Below are positions 43,569 to 52,969 of a DNA stretch of 64,000 bases, in pieces. Both the position numbers and the translations under genes were made by a program. The notes under the pieces were generated by a model that was given only the letters and a program-made list of their open reading frames with translations, searched no databases and was not told the DNA's origin. The DNA comes from an uncultured Desulfobacter sp. (lineage in GTDB: Bacteria > Desulfobacterota > Desulfobacteria > Desulfobacterales > Desulfobacteraceae): the NCBI RefSeq assembly GCF_963666675.1, contig NZ_OY762929.1:5800001-5864000 (forward strand), written 5' to 3'. Each line of letters begins with the position of its first letter. Position 1 is the stretch's first letter.

Positions 43569-44441
43569 TTAGGGTTCCGGCAGGTTCACGACAATAATCA
43601 CCCGGCACTTTTTTAAAAAGGTGTGACGTTCGGTTGCCCTGTCCAGGGTTTCGGCATCGGCCATGCTCATGACAATGGCACCGGTTTTGTCCCCGGTTTT
43701 TCTCAACGCCTTGACCACAAGTGGATTTGAACCGGCCCTGTCTGATCCAAGGGCCTGGTCCATGTCGCAGACATAGGCACAGACCCCGTTCTGAACGGCA
43801 AATTCCCTACTGATAAACACCGAGGAATAGATCTCTCTGCCCTGTTCACTGACAATGGTGGGATAAAGTACGGGCTCTATATGTAACCGTCTTGCATCCA
43901 CAATCAGCCCGGTATATGGCTGCTTGGCATCGACAGCTGATGACGGTTTGTTTTTCGTCTTTTTTTTAGCAGCCCCCGGCTTGAGTGCGTTGATCTTGGG
44001 AATCTGCCGGATGTGATCCGGCAGCACCAGTTGAAGAAATCCACCATGGAATTTGGCCGACACCCAAACCGTCACATCCAGGGCCGAGGTATATAATTGA
44101 CGGTGAACCCGGGCATCCTGGGCAACCGTCTCGATCCCGGCAAGGATCTTATCATGGCTTGATGCGTATTCCCCAACCGTAAGATTTCCTGAAATTTTCA
44201 TCTGTTTGAGAATGGCAATCAGATTCCGGGTTGCCTCGGCCCTGGCAGACCCGGGCATGGCCACAGCTCTGCCTTCGGCATTGATTTCAGGCGCGACATG
44301 ACCTGTGGCCGTGACGGCACCGGTTGTCCAGTCTATATATCCGTTTTCAAGGGCTTGACGACAATTGGGCAGGGCATTTCCCGTAAACAGGCCCATGCCT
44401 AGAAAAACGATCCCCAACACCAGCACGTGACGGACGTTCAT
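43569..44441 (-). CDS. Exported LPP20-like conserved protein
   Basis: A protein of 290 residues. Signal peptide: VLVLGIVFLGMGLFTGNA. The N-terminal mature half (GAVTATGHVAPEINA...GSARAEATRNLIAILKQMKISG) follows the pattern of the LPP20/FlgO-type domain, with many alanine-rich helices. A Lys-rich linker (KKKTKNKPSS) precedes a C-terminal half with DARRLHIEPVLYPTIVSEQGREIYSS, which resembles the FlgT middle region. There is no lipobox Cys close enough after the signal peptide to be certain of lipidation. Envelope location is likely; the function is unknown. It ends 4 bp from panC, convergent. Confidence 0.65.
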   Translation of the reverse strand: MNVRHVLVLGIVFLGMGLFTGNALPNCRQALENGYIDWTTGAVTATGHVAPEINAEGRAVAMPGSARAEATRNLIAILKQMKISGNLTVGEYASSHDKILAGIETVAQDARVHRQLYTSALDVTVWVSAKFHGGFLQLVLPDHIRQIPKINALKPGAAKKKTKNKPSSAVDAKQPYTGLIVDARRLHIEPVLYPTIVSEQGREIYSSVFISREFAVQNGVCAYVCDMDQALGSDRAGSNPLVVKALRKTGDKTGAIVMSMADAETLDRATERHTFLKKCRVIIVVNLPEP

Positions 44442-44444
44442 CCA

Positions 44445-44972
44445 TTAAGCTCCCCGGCCTGGTAATGAACCCAAAAAATCCCGCGCAACCAGATCCGCAA
44501 GATCTTCTATATCCTCCAACCCGAAACACGGTTTTTCTTTGGGCCGGATATCCGTATCCGTCACAAAAGCCACAAGATTGGGATCTTCAAGGCATAGAGG
44601 CGCTTCATGGGGACTGGCTTTTCTGAAAATTTCAATTTTGGGAAAATTGAATGTCTTGAATCCTTCACCAAGAATAAGGTCCACATCACCCAGATAGTGA
44701 AAAAACTTCTCTTCGGCCGGACGGGTATCTTCTTTGACCAGGGCCACCTTTGTATCCGTCATAACAAGGGAAGCCACCGCCCCGGCATGTTTATGCCGCC
44801 AGCTGTCCTTTCCCTGTTTGTCAAAATCAATGTCATGATGGGTATGCTTCACCGACCCCACGCGAAAACCCCGTGCCGTCAGTGCTCTGATCAGCTTTTC
44901 CATCAACGTGGTTTTCCCGGAATTGGATTTGCCGACTATTAAAACGATCCTATTTTTTTTTTCGCTGTCCAT
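44445..44972 (-). CDS. mobB: Molybdopterin-guanine dinucleotide biosynthesis protein MobB
   Basis: A protein of 175 residues from the ATG at 44972 (AAGG upstream). P-loop: IVGKSNSGKTTLMEKLIRAL. Family signature: VGSVKHTHHDIDFDKQGKDSWRHKHAGA, then DLILGEGFKTFNFPKIEI. MobB is a GTP-binding helper in making the bis-MGD cofactor used by formate dehydrogenases and other molybdenum or tungsten enzymes. Its stop is 3 bp before the following exported protein's start, suggesting one transcript. No other mob or moa gene is in the window. Confidence 0.92.
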   Translation of the reverse strand: MDSEKKNRIVLIVGKSNSGKTTLMEKLIRALTARGFRVGSVKHTHHDIDFDKQGKDSWRHKHAGAVASLVMTDTKVALVKEDTRPAEEKFFHYLGDVDLILGEGFKTFNFPKIEIFRKASPHEAPLCLEDPNLVAFVTDTDIRPKEKPCFGLEDIEDLADLVARDFLGSLPGRGA

Positions 44973-45069
44973 ATACACAGCCTTGATTTTTTTTTACTCT
45001 TGTACCATAGATTAAATATCGCTAATGTATAAGGTGTACCTTTAAGAAAGTCAAGAAAAGGAGGATGTG

Positions 45070-45270
45070 ATGGATTTATCTTATATTTGCGTAAACCATA
45101 ATTGTTCTTTCCCGGGGACAAACCACTTTGAAGTAACGTTTAAATCAGAATACATCATGGATGAAAATAATGTTGCCAGCCTGTTCTGCCCGTTTTGCGG
45201 CGGAGAACTGATGCTCGTTCGGGTACCGGATGTATTCCCGGAAAATTTATCAAAGGACCGCACCATATAG
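45070..45270 (+). CDS. Small zinc-ribbon protein
   Basis: A protein of 66 residues from the ATG at 45070, with AGGAGGA upstream. One pair CVNHNC lies near the start and a clear knuckle CPFCGG near residue 43, so zinc binding is likely. I do not recognise a family. It precedes the potassium channel by 49 bp on the same strand. Confidence 0.7.
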   Translation: MDLSYICVNHNCSFPGTNHFEVTFKSEYIMDENNVASLFCPFCGGELMLVRVPDVFPENLSKDRTI

Positions 45271-45318
45271 CCGATCTGAATCAAACGTTATTTGTTTCGG
45301 GCCGGCTGAAACAGCTCC

Positions 45319-46131
45319 ATGAACTTTAGGTTAAAGATATATTCTGCAATTTTTGTTGTTTTACTTTCGGTCGGCAGTATTGGATTTATGCTGTTTGAGA
45401 ATATGTCCTTGGCCAATGCCGTCTATTTTTCAATTGTAACGATGGCCACGGTGGGCTATGGGGATATCCATCCTCAAACCGAAATTGGTAAAATCTTGAC
45501 CATCATCATCATTGTTGGCGGAGTCGGCACATTTTTAAGTGTTGTGGCAAGTATCACCGATGTGTTTGTCAACCGTCGTGAAGAGAAAATTCGGCAGGAA
45601 AAAGTCAATATGGTATTGGGATTGTTTTTCAGTGAAATGGGGAACGATCTTTTAAAATATTTGGTTCAATTTGACAATGAGGTTCGAGCGTTGTACGAAA
45701 ATCTTAAAATTTCCATAAACTGGAAAAGTCAGGATTTCAACAATGCCTATCACCTTTTAGAAAAACATCATATCTCTATCGATTCACACAAAGGAGATCT
45801 GCAGGATTTATTGGGGCAGATGCAACGCCGGTCGGATTTTCTGTTAAGATTAATTGAAAATCCCATCATCCAGGAACACGAACATTTCACGGAATTGCTA
45901 CGCGCCATATTCCATCTGCGGGATGAACTCTCACATCGCACCGACCTCTCCGCACTATTGGATTCCGACCGCAAACACCTTGAAGGGGATATCTCAAGGG
46001 TCTATAAATTAATGATATTTGAGTGGCTGCGGTATCTTGGTTATATCAAAAAAAATTATGGTTATCTTTTTTCTCTGGCCGTTCGCACCAATCCATTTGA
46101 TCCCAACGCAACCATTGTTGTAAGCAATTAA
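45319..46131 (+). CDS. Two-helix potassium channel protein
   Basis: A protein of 270 residues. Membrane helix 1 (IYSAIFVVLLSVGSIGFMLF), a pore loop with the selectivity filter TVGYGD (YFSIVTMATVGYGDIHPQ) and membrane helix 2 (ILTIIIIVGGVGTFLSVVA) form the Kch/KcsA-type pore. The C-terminal 190 residues are helical and cytoplasmic, with no RCK/TrkA-N nucleotide-binding motif, so regulation differs from KtrA or Kch types. An assembly of four subunits in the inner membrane is expected. It ends 27 bp from rapA, convergent. Confidence 0.88.
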   Translation: MNFRLKIYSAIFVVLLSVGSIGFMLFENMSLANAVYFSIVTMATVGYGDIHPQTEIGKILTIIIIVGGVGTFLSVVASITDVFVNRREEKIRQEKVNMVLGLFFSEMGNDLLKYLVQFDNEVRALYENLKISINWKSQDFNNAYHLLEKHHISIDSHKGDLQDLLGQMQRRSDFLLRLIENPIIQEHEHFTELLRAIFHLRDELSHRTDLSALLDSDRKHLEGDISRVYKLMIFEWLRYLGYIKKNYGYLFSLAVRTNPFDPNATIVVSN

Positions 46132-46157
46132 TCACGCCCCCTAAACGGGCTGATCGA

Positions 46158-48860
46158 CTACTCAAAAAGCCGAATAAGCCGTACCGCATCCAGCCGAAGT
46201 CTTGCGTTCAGGATCAGGGATTTAAAATGCGCCTGATCTTTGGTCACGGCATCCGCTTCCTTACCCGAAATCCCGGGGTTAATTTTTGAAAGGACGGCCA
46301 AACGATCCCTTTCCCGGGTCAGCACCTTCTCCATTTCAGCAGCCCCGTCAAGGCGATGGTCCTGGGCGGTTTTGCGGGCCAGGTTCCGGCTTTTATCAAG
46401 CATATCCGGCAGTATCTCTTGAACCAGTTGGGGCAGCCCCAGAAACCAGCCCGGGTCATCCGGCACCAGAGAAGATTCCCAGTCGGCAGGCAGATCTCCC
46501 GCGGATAAAGGTTCTCCATTATGGTCCACCACTACACGGATGGGCAGGGCGGGGAAAAACCGCTCGGCCAAGGACGTGTTCCCATCAGGAAGGTCTAAAA
46601 GGAAAACCGTCTCAAGAATCAGGCCCTGACCTCCTGTGCCCGAAAGCCTGGCCACGGAAGCCTGGCCTTCGCCCTGGGTCGTAAAATACTCCATCACCCG
46701 GCGCACAAAGGGATGATCCCAGGTTAAAAAATCAAGATCGTCCCGGGCAATGGCGGTAGCCCTGTCAAAGGTAACAAATTTGCCGCCCCCGCTCAGTGAG
46801 GGAAAATTTTCATCGGTCATGCGGTCGGGGATGAAAGAGACCACCGAATTGCCCGCCGCCTCGGTGATATGATCAGTTTCAATGCCGTAGAGATCCAGCA
46901 GATCCGTCATCAAACTTTGGAGATCCTGGGATTTTTCGGTTTGCTGGATTATTTGAATCAAGTCATGGGCGGAATCCGGCTTGAAAGAATTTAATTCCAG
47001 AAGGATATGACGCCCCTGGTCCAGATTCCGGGTAACTTGATCTACAAATGCTGCGGTGTCATGGATCAAACCGTTTATTTTCTGTGACATGTCATCATCG
47101 GCCACGCCCACCGCCTGCTTATCCACCTGTACCATCAACTGCCTCACACGGGATTTAAATTGGGTATATACGGCGTGCAACCCGTTGACATTCTCTTTAA
47201 AAAGGCCGATTCCCCGGTCATACCACAGGGCCAGAATCTCATGGGCGGTGTTGCGGATATACGGCACATGGATGACAATTTTTTCCTTTTGGCCAATGCG
47301 GTCCACCCGGCCGATGCGCTGCTCTAAAAGCTCAGGATTTACCGGAAGATCATAAAGAAAAAGATGGTGGACAAACTGAAAATTTCGTCCTTCACTGCCG
47401 ATTTCAGAACAGATCAGCAATCTTGCCCCGTCAGGATCGGCAAACCAGGCCGCCTGACGATCCCTGGTCAGCAGGTCCATGCTTTCGTCGAACCGGGCCG
47501 CATCCACGCTGACATGGTCCTCAAGCGCCTTGATCAACGCTGAGGCCGTCTGCCTTGAACGGCAGATCACCAGAATTTTCTCAGGTTTTAAAGATCGGCA
47601 TAGTTGCGCAAGACAGGCGACTTTGGGGTCACCACTCAAGTCGTCTTTCGAGGCGCAGGACCCTTCTAATGGAATCAGGCTCACCTGCCTTTCCGGAAAC
47701 CCTTTGATCGATCGACGTCTGTTTCTGAAAATCACCCTGCCGGGTCCAAAGGCGTCCAGCAACGCCTGTGGGGACTCTTCGCGGTCCAATTTCTCCCTGA
47801 CTTGCTGCGCCACAACTTTATACCCTTCCAACTCTTCCACAAAAGCAGACAAATCATGATAACGCACCGGATCTAAAAGTTTTAACTGGGCAAAATGGGT
47901 CTCGATTCCCATCTGCTCCGGCGTTGCGGTCAAAAGCATCATCCCCCGGGTTTGGGGGTTCAATCCCGCCAGGAATTGATAAAGTGCTGAATCCTGGGCC
48001 ATATGGTGGGCCTCGTCCATGACCACCATATCCCAGCCGGCATCGCGCAACCCCGTTTTCACCTGATCCGAGGCGCTGACGAACGATTCGGAACAGATCC
48101 CCAGCTGATCCAGAAGAAACGGATTCATGTCCGGTTCAGCCGAGATCGCCTCGGTTAAAAAGGTTTGATCAAAAATTCGAAAAATCAAACTGAATTTTCG
48201 ATACAACTCAATAAACCACTGGTGCACCAGGGTATCGGGGACAATAATCAGCACCCTTGAAATTTGGGACGTGACCAGAAGCCGGTGAAGAATCAGACCC
48301 GCTTCGATGGTCTTGCCCAGGCCCGTTTCATCGGAGAGCAGAACCCGGGGGAAATAACGAGCGGACACCTCATCGGCAATATAGACCTGATGGGGAATCA
48401 AATCCACCTGGCCGCCCAACAGTCCCCGGGCCGGAGATGTCTGATATGCCCCCTGGGCCGATTGGATACGGTATCTTAAATCAAATTTGGCAGATGAACC
48501 GGCAAGCCCGGAAAGAAGTTTGGAAAACGGCATATCCACAGCCAGAACCGACGAGAGTTCATGCTCACAAAGCTGGGTGTCTCCCTGAAAATAGCTCAAC
48601 AAGCCTTCATTTTCCGCCACGGTCTCCACGGTCATCCGGGTTCCGTCTTCTCCGGTGATTTGGTCCCCCGGCTGAAACCGCATCCGTTTAATGGGCGCTG
48701 CCGCCCGGCTGTATGTCCTGGTGCAGTCCGAACCCGGGAAAAGTAGGGTAATGGTCCTTGCATCAAAAGAATCAAGGACGCCCAGTCCAAGTTCAGGTTC
48801 GGTTTCAGAAACCCATCGTTGCCCTTTACAAAAACTGCTTGCCTTAGACATTTCGCTCAT
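46158..48860 (-). CDS. rapA: RNA polymerase-associated SWI2/SNF2 ATPase RapA
   Basis: A protein of 900 residues. Tudor-like N-terminal domains (QRWVSETEPELGLGVLDSFDARTITLLFPGSDCTRTY) precede the two-lobed helicase: Walker A LLSDETGLGKTIEAGLIL, motif II VVMDEAHHM, motif III LLTATPEQMG, and the C-terminal lobe with CSEIGSEGRNFQFVHHLFLYDLPVNPELLEQRIGRVDRIGQ. The C-terminal RapA domain follows. RapA frees stalled RNA polymerase after termination. Length is slightly below that of E. coli. It is divergent from the DUF2914 gene. Confidence 0.93.
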   Translation of the reverse strand: MSEMSKASSFCKGQRWVSETEPELGLGVLDSFDARTITLLFPGSDCTRTYSRAAAPIKRMRFQPGDQITGEDGTRMTVETVAENEGLLSYFQGDTQLCEHELSSVLAVDMPFSKLLSGLAGSSAKFDLRYRIQSAQGAYQTSPARGLLGGQVDLIPHQVYIADEVSARYFPRVLLSDETGLGKTIEAGLILHRLLVTSQISRVLIIVPDTLVHQWFIELYRKFSLIFRIFDQTFLTEAISAEPDMNPFLLDQLGICSESFVSASDQVKTGLRDAGWDMVVMDEAHHMAQDSALYQFLAGLNPQTRGMMLLTATPEQMGIETHFAQLKLLDPVRYHDLSAFVEELEGYKVVAQQVREKLDREESPQALLDAFGPGRVIFRNRRRSIKGFPERQVSLIPLEGSCASKDDLSGDPKVACLAQLCRSLKPEKILVICRSRQTASALIKALEDHVSVDAARFDESMDLLTRDRQAAWFADPDGARLLICSEIGSEGRNFQFVHHLFLYDLPVNPELLEQRIGRVDRIGQKEKIVIHVPYIRNTAHEILALWYDRGIGLFKENVNGLHAVYTQFKSRVRQLMVQVDKQAVGVADDDMSQKINGLIHDTAAFVDQVTRNLDQGRHILLELNSFKPDSAHDLIQIIQQTEKSQDLQSLMTDLLDLYGIETDHITEAAGNSVVSFIPDRMTDENFPSLSGGGKFVTFDRATAIARDDLDFLTWDHPFVRRVMEYFTTQGEGQASVARLSGTGGQGLILETVFLLDLPDGNTSLAERFFPALPIRVVVDHNGEPLSAGDLPADWESSLVPDDPGWFLGLPQLVQEILPDMLDKSRNLARKTAQDHRLDGAAEMEKVLTRERDRLAVLSKINPGISGKEADAVTKDQAHFKSLILNARLRLDAVRLIRLFE

Positions 48861-49103
48861 GCCGCGTTTAACCCATCCATATTAATTGTGTTGAAAAGTA
48901 GGGGTCTTATGCCATCCTCACGTGGGGAAGTCAAGCTCTGTCCGCGATGTTGAAAAAATATGATGCCTGAATTCCGCAAGCATCCGTTGGCCGCATCTAT
49001 CCATCTTTTTTAATCTAAAACGGATACCGTTTGAATTTTTTGTGCCTTCAAACATATAGATAAGATTCCATTTTGCCGGTGGACAAAAATCAACCTGGCT
49101 GAT

Positions 49104-49943
49104 ATGAAAACCCATTTGGTCGATAACTTCAGTGAGAAATACGGTATGATAAACAGGACCAGCATCGAGGACCGTGACCGGTGCCTCATGGAAAAATTTC
49201 GAAACATTGTCGAGGAAAAGGAGCAAGTCAGAGCGCAGCACAATGCCCAGGCGCCCCAGAGACGTCCATGGCCTGTCTTCGCATTGGCAGGACTCATTCT
49301 GACGGCAGGTATCTTGTTTATGGTCTATAGCATGACTGCTGATCCCGTGATAACGGAATCCCCCTCCACCCAAAAAACAGCAGAGGCTGCTGTCCCGGAA
49401 AAATCTGCCCCCATGGCGCAACTCACACCAGCGGATGTTGAGCAACAGATCTCCCCCAAAGAAACACCGGCCGAAGAGCTTGTGTCTGAAGCATCCACCG
49501 CTCCTGTTTTGTCCGTAAAACCGGAGACACAGCCTTCTGAAGTTGTACAACAGCACCCGGAAAAAGCGGCACCCAATGAAACACTTCCTAAAATCGTCAG
49601 TATGCCTGACGTGACCGTCCCGGAACTGATCATCTGCCGCGGCATAAAAAACAGGCAATATGTATCTGCGGAGAACAATTTTTCTATGAAAGACGGTGCA
49701 AAGCCCGTGGTCTGGACATGGATGAACGTCCTGACCGAAAAGCCCCCCCAGGAGCTGAGCCACATCTATTACCTCAACGGCAAAAAATTCTGTCGGGTCA
49801 TTCTCCCGGTCCCCTACCCCAGGACCCGGACCTGGAGCAAAGTAGCATTAAAGAAACCCTCCTATGCCGGATCATGGCGTGTGGACGTTGTCAACAACAG
49901 CGGACAGGTCATTGCCAGAACCGATTTCACCGTTGAAAGCTGA
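49104..49943 (+). CDS. Membrane-anchored DUF2914 protein
   Basis: A protein of 279 residues. A cytoplasmic basic N-terminal segment (QVRAQHNAQAPQRRPW) precedes one transmembrane helix (PVFALAGLILTAGILFMVYSM), a Pro/Glu-rich low-complexity stretch (about 75-165) and a C-terminal DUF2914 domain (ICRGIKNRQYVSAENNFSMKDG...WTWMNVLTEKPPQELSHIYYLNGKKF...SYAGSWRVDVV). DUF2914 proteins are envelope-associated; their function is unknown. The start could be 49104 or an internal ATG near 49146; neither has a strong ribosome site. Confidence 0.75.
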   Translation: MKTHLVDNFSEKYGMINRTSIEDRDRCLMEKFRNIVEEKEQVRAQHNAQAPQRRPWPVFALAGLILTAGILFMVYSMTADPVITESPSTQKTAEAAVPEKSAPMAQLTPADVEQQISPKETPAEELVSEASTAPVLSVKPETQPSEVVQQHPEKAAPNETLPKIVSMPDVTVPELIICRGIKNRQYVSAENNFSMKDGAKPVVWTWMNVLTEKPPQELSHIYYLNGKKFCRVILPVPYPRTRTWSKVALKKPSYAGSWRVDVVNNSGQVIARTDFTVES

Positions 49944-50284
49944 TAGAGCCTTTCAACAGCACAAACGCTGCAGACTTCTTCTTATTGATATCAGAGCCTT
50001 TCGGCAACCACTCCGGGTGATCCTCGACAAGCCCGGTGACCCGCTGATCAATGATGCTGGCGTTGATGTTCATCTTTATATTTCCTAAAATTTGGTCTTC
50101 CTGAAAAATGCCGTTTTGATTAATAGTACACTTTCACCCACCATCAGAACAGCATAAGTTTTAAATATATTCTATATGAAAGATATGGCAAAAAAACTAC
50201 GTATAAGCTGGAATGTATGGTTGCTTTTCCTTTGATTTTATACAAGAATATCTGCCATTATCGTTTTTAAAAAGGTTTCGACCA

Positions 50285-50702
50285 ATGATCATTGACGCTC
50301 ACACCCATATCTACCCTGACGATGTCGCGCATAAAGCGCTCAGCACTGTAATGGAAAACGGCAACGGGCTTGCAAGCATCCATACCAACGGGACACACAA
50401 CGGCCTTGTTGCCTCCATGGATAAAGCAGGCATAGATTATTCCGTTGTTCTTCCTGTGGCCACCGGTGCCGGACACGGCAAAACGATTCTGGAGTGGATT
50501 AAAAAAATTGACCCGCTGTCGGAACGAATTATATTCTTCGGCTCTGTGCATCCCCATGATCCCGATTGCCGGTAGACAATCAAAGAGATGTGCAACGCTG
50601 GCATCCTATGTAGCGCTCATCCAAAATTCCGACACCCTGACCCCGGACCAGAGAGATAAGCTGTTCTTTAAAAACATACTCAAACTCATTGATTTGCCAT
50701 GA
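50285..50702 (+). pseudogene. Amidohydrolase gene with stop and large internal deletion
   Basis: The N-terminus MIIDAHTHIYPDDVAHKALS has the metal-binding HxH of the TatD/amidohydrolase-2 superfamily, and VVLPVATGAGHGKTILEWI...GSVHPHDPD continues the fold. A TAG at 50573 interrupts the frame; sequence beyond it (TIKEMCNAGI) still fits the family. In another frame the end of such a protein is recognisable (NSDTLTPDQRDKLFFKNIL...LIDLP, stop at 50702). About 150 or more residues in between are missing, including the other metal ligands. The remaining tail overlaps the next gene's ATG by 4 bp, so the intact ancestor was translationally coupled to the HDOD kinase. Confidence 0.85.
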
Positions 50703-52828
50703 AAACTATTTTCGAAAAGCTCAAACGCTCAGCCCCCTTGCCCCAACTGCCCCAGGTGATGCTACAGTTGATCCGGGCCTGCGGCAAAGAGAAAACCGAT
50801 ATTGATGAAGTCACACAGATCATCAGCCGGGATGCCGGTCTTACGGCAAAACTGCTGACCATCATCGCCTCACCCCATGTAAACCTGGCAAAACAAGTGA
50901 CCACCATTAAATCTGCGGTGGTCTATCTGGGCCTGGATACGGTGCGCAATATTGCCATCAGCTCTTCTGCCATGCAGTTTTTTAAATTCTCCAAGGTCCC
51001 GGACAATTTCAACATCAACCGGTTCTGGTATCATTCATACAAAAGCGCGGTTCTGGCCCAACGCATGGCCCGTGAAAGCAATCAGGCCAATCCGGAGCAA
51101 TATTTTCTGGCAGGTCTTCTCCATGATATCGGCACCCTGGTGCTCATGGCCACCTTTCCAAAAGAATATGAGGAGATTGAGGCCCGGGTAAACCAGGGAC
51201 AAAACGAATTTGATGCCCAGAACGACATACTCAAGGTAGATGGCCCAAAGGTCAGTGCCTGGCTGTTTAAGCAGTGGCGTCTGGATCCGATGATATCCGA
51301 CGCCGTGGGATCTCTGGATCTGTCCCGGGCACGTATCCGGAAAGCGCCTGTACACAGTAAAATTCTTTTCACGGCCAATCTCATGGCGGAGCCGGAAAGC
51401 ACGAATGTGACACCGGATGCCCTCTCGTTGACCGATATACCCTCCGCCGTGTTAAATGACATCGCGGCCCAGGCCGAAAACGAAGTCCGGGAGATGGCCC
51501 AAAGCATGAACCTTGTTTTGGGGGATTCGGCACAAGGATACAGGCTTCTGGCAGATGATATGAAAAACGTATCCCTGTGTTTCGGGACCCTTGACACCCT
51601 GCTCCGGGCAAAGGATGTAAAGACGGTCCTTAAAACGGTCCAGCGGGGCCTGGAAATCATTTTCCACATTCCCCGGATTTTTTTCTTTCTCCAGAATAGA
51701 AAAAAAGACCTGCTCACCGGAATCTGCGACAAAGCGGACCGCGATTTCAACATTGTCACAAGCATTGCCCTTGCCATGAATAACACTGACAGCCTGATTG
51801 TAAAAGCCGCCAATACAGGCAAAATTACAACCAGCACGAACCAGAAAAATCTCGCCGCATCCGATAGCCAAATTATACGTATTCTTGGAACACCGGCCTT
51901 TTACACAATTCCCATCCCCGGACACCAGGGGTGTCCGGGCGCCATGGTAATCGGCGTGGACAGCGATCTTGCCCAAACCCTGGATAAAAACAGGAGCCTG
52001 CTGGCACTTTTTGCTCGTCAGACAGGTATCTGTCTTGAAAATCTTGATTTCTATGAAAGGTATGCCGGGGATATCAGCGAGAAAAGAATGGAAGCGTATG
52101 CCATCCTGACAGACAAGGTTGTACATGAGATCAACAACCCTGTTACCATCATCAGAACCTACCTGGAAACGCTGCAACTGCCGGAAAAACATCCGGCCCG
52201 GGATGATATCAGTGTTGTCAAAGAAGAAATGAACCGGGTGTCATCCTTGCTTGACGGGCTGACTTCATTTTCAAGCCCCAGGATCGGTGAGACACTGGAA
52301 ACCGTCGATCTCAATGACATGTGCCGCCGGGTGCTGGCCGTGTTGGCAAAGTCCATCCTTCTGCCTAGACAGATCCGAATTCAAACCGACCTTGATAAAA
52401 GCATGCCAAAGGCCACCCTGGACACCAACGGATTGAAGCAGGTGATCATCAATCTGATTAAAAATGCCGCCGAAGCCCTTGGAAAAGGAGACGAAATCCA
52501 ATTTAAAACAAGGCTTGTTCCCGGTTCAGCCAAAATTTTGATGGATGAACAAAAAAAGCTTCCCGGCATGGCAGAAATTACCATCCGGGACAACGGCCCG
52601 GGAATCCCGCCACATATCAGGGAGCGGTTGTTCGAACCCTATAATTCAACTAAAACAGGCACATCCAATTCAGGGCTGGGCCTGTCCATCGTTCATTGCA
52701 TTATCAAAAAAATGCAAGGTCGCATTACCTGTGACAGCAGCAGGAGCAGCGGCGGCGGCGGGGGCACCAATTTCACCATCCTCATTCCCCTGGGGCCCCA
52801 TACCGTAAATAGAACACCAGGCGATTAG
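50699..52828 (+). CDS. HDOD domain-histidine kinase fusion
   Basis: A protein of 709 residues. The first 280 residues form an HDOD domain (PLPQLPQVMLQLIRACGKEKTDIDEVTQIISRDAGLTAKLL, FLAGLLHDIGTLVL), as in regulators of bacterial signalling and post-transcriptional control. Residues about 285-445 look like a GAF-type sensor (LDTLLRAKDVKTVLKTVQRGLEIIFHIPRIFFFL). A histidine kinase follows, with His in DKVVHEINNPVTII (about 480), and an ATP-binding domain with NLIKNAAEALGKGDE, DNGPGIPPHIRERLFEPY and GLGLSIVHCII. There are no membrane helices and no receiver. The partner regulator is not in the window. The fusion puts HDOD, perhaps a nucleotide-responsive module, in control of a phosphorelay. Confidence 0.9.
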   Translation: MKTIFEKLKRSAPLPQLPQVMLQLIRACGKEKTDIDEVTQIISRDAGLTAKLLTIIASPHVNLAKQVTTIKSAVVYLGLDTVRNIAISSSAMQFFKFSKVPDNFNINRFWYHSYKSAVLAQRMARESNQANPEQYFLAGLLHDIGTLVLMATFPKEYEEIEARVNQGQNEFDAQNDILKVDGPKVSAWLFKQWRLDPMISDAVGSLDLSRARIRKAPVHSKILFTANLMAEPESTNVTPDALSLTDIPSAVLNDIAAQAENEVREMAQSMNLVLGDSAQGYRLLADDMKNVSLCFGTLDTLLRAKDVKTVLKTVQRGLEIIFHIPRIFFFLQNRKKDLLTGICDKADRDFNIVTSIALAMNNTDSLIVKAANTGKITTSTNQKNLAASDSQIIRILGTPAFYTIPIPGHQGCPGAMVIGVDSDLAQTLDKNRSLLALFARQTGICLENLDFYERYAGDISEKRMEAYAILTDKVVHEINNPVTIIRTYLETLQLPEKHPARDDISVVKEEMNRVSSLLDGLTSFSSPRIGETLETVDLNDMCRRVLAVLAKSILLPRQIRIQTDLDKSMPKATLDTNGLKQVIINLIKNAAEALGKGDEIQFKTRLVPGSAKILMDEQKKLPGMAEITIRDNGPGIPPHIRERLFEPYNSTKTGTSNSGLGLSIVHCIIKKMQGRITCDSSRSSGGGGGTNFTILIPLGPHTVNRTPGD

Positions 52829-52969
52829 GCCTATGAAAAATTAAATCTGTTACGATCAAAATAATATCGTTCTGTATCTGTTAACGAGATGGTTTTACTG
52901 TTATCTGTAAGCAAAACGTGTAAAGGCCATTGCCGGCAGTAATAAAGAACAGCATGCAAAGGAAATAAA

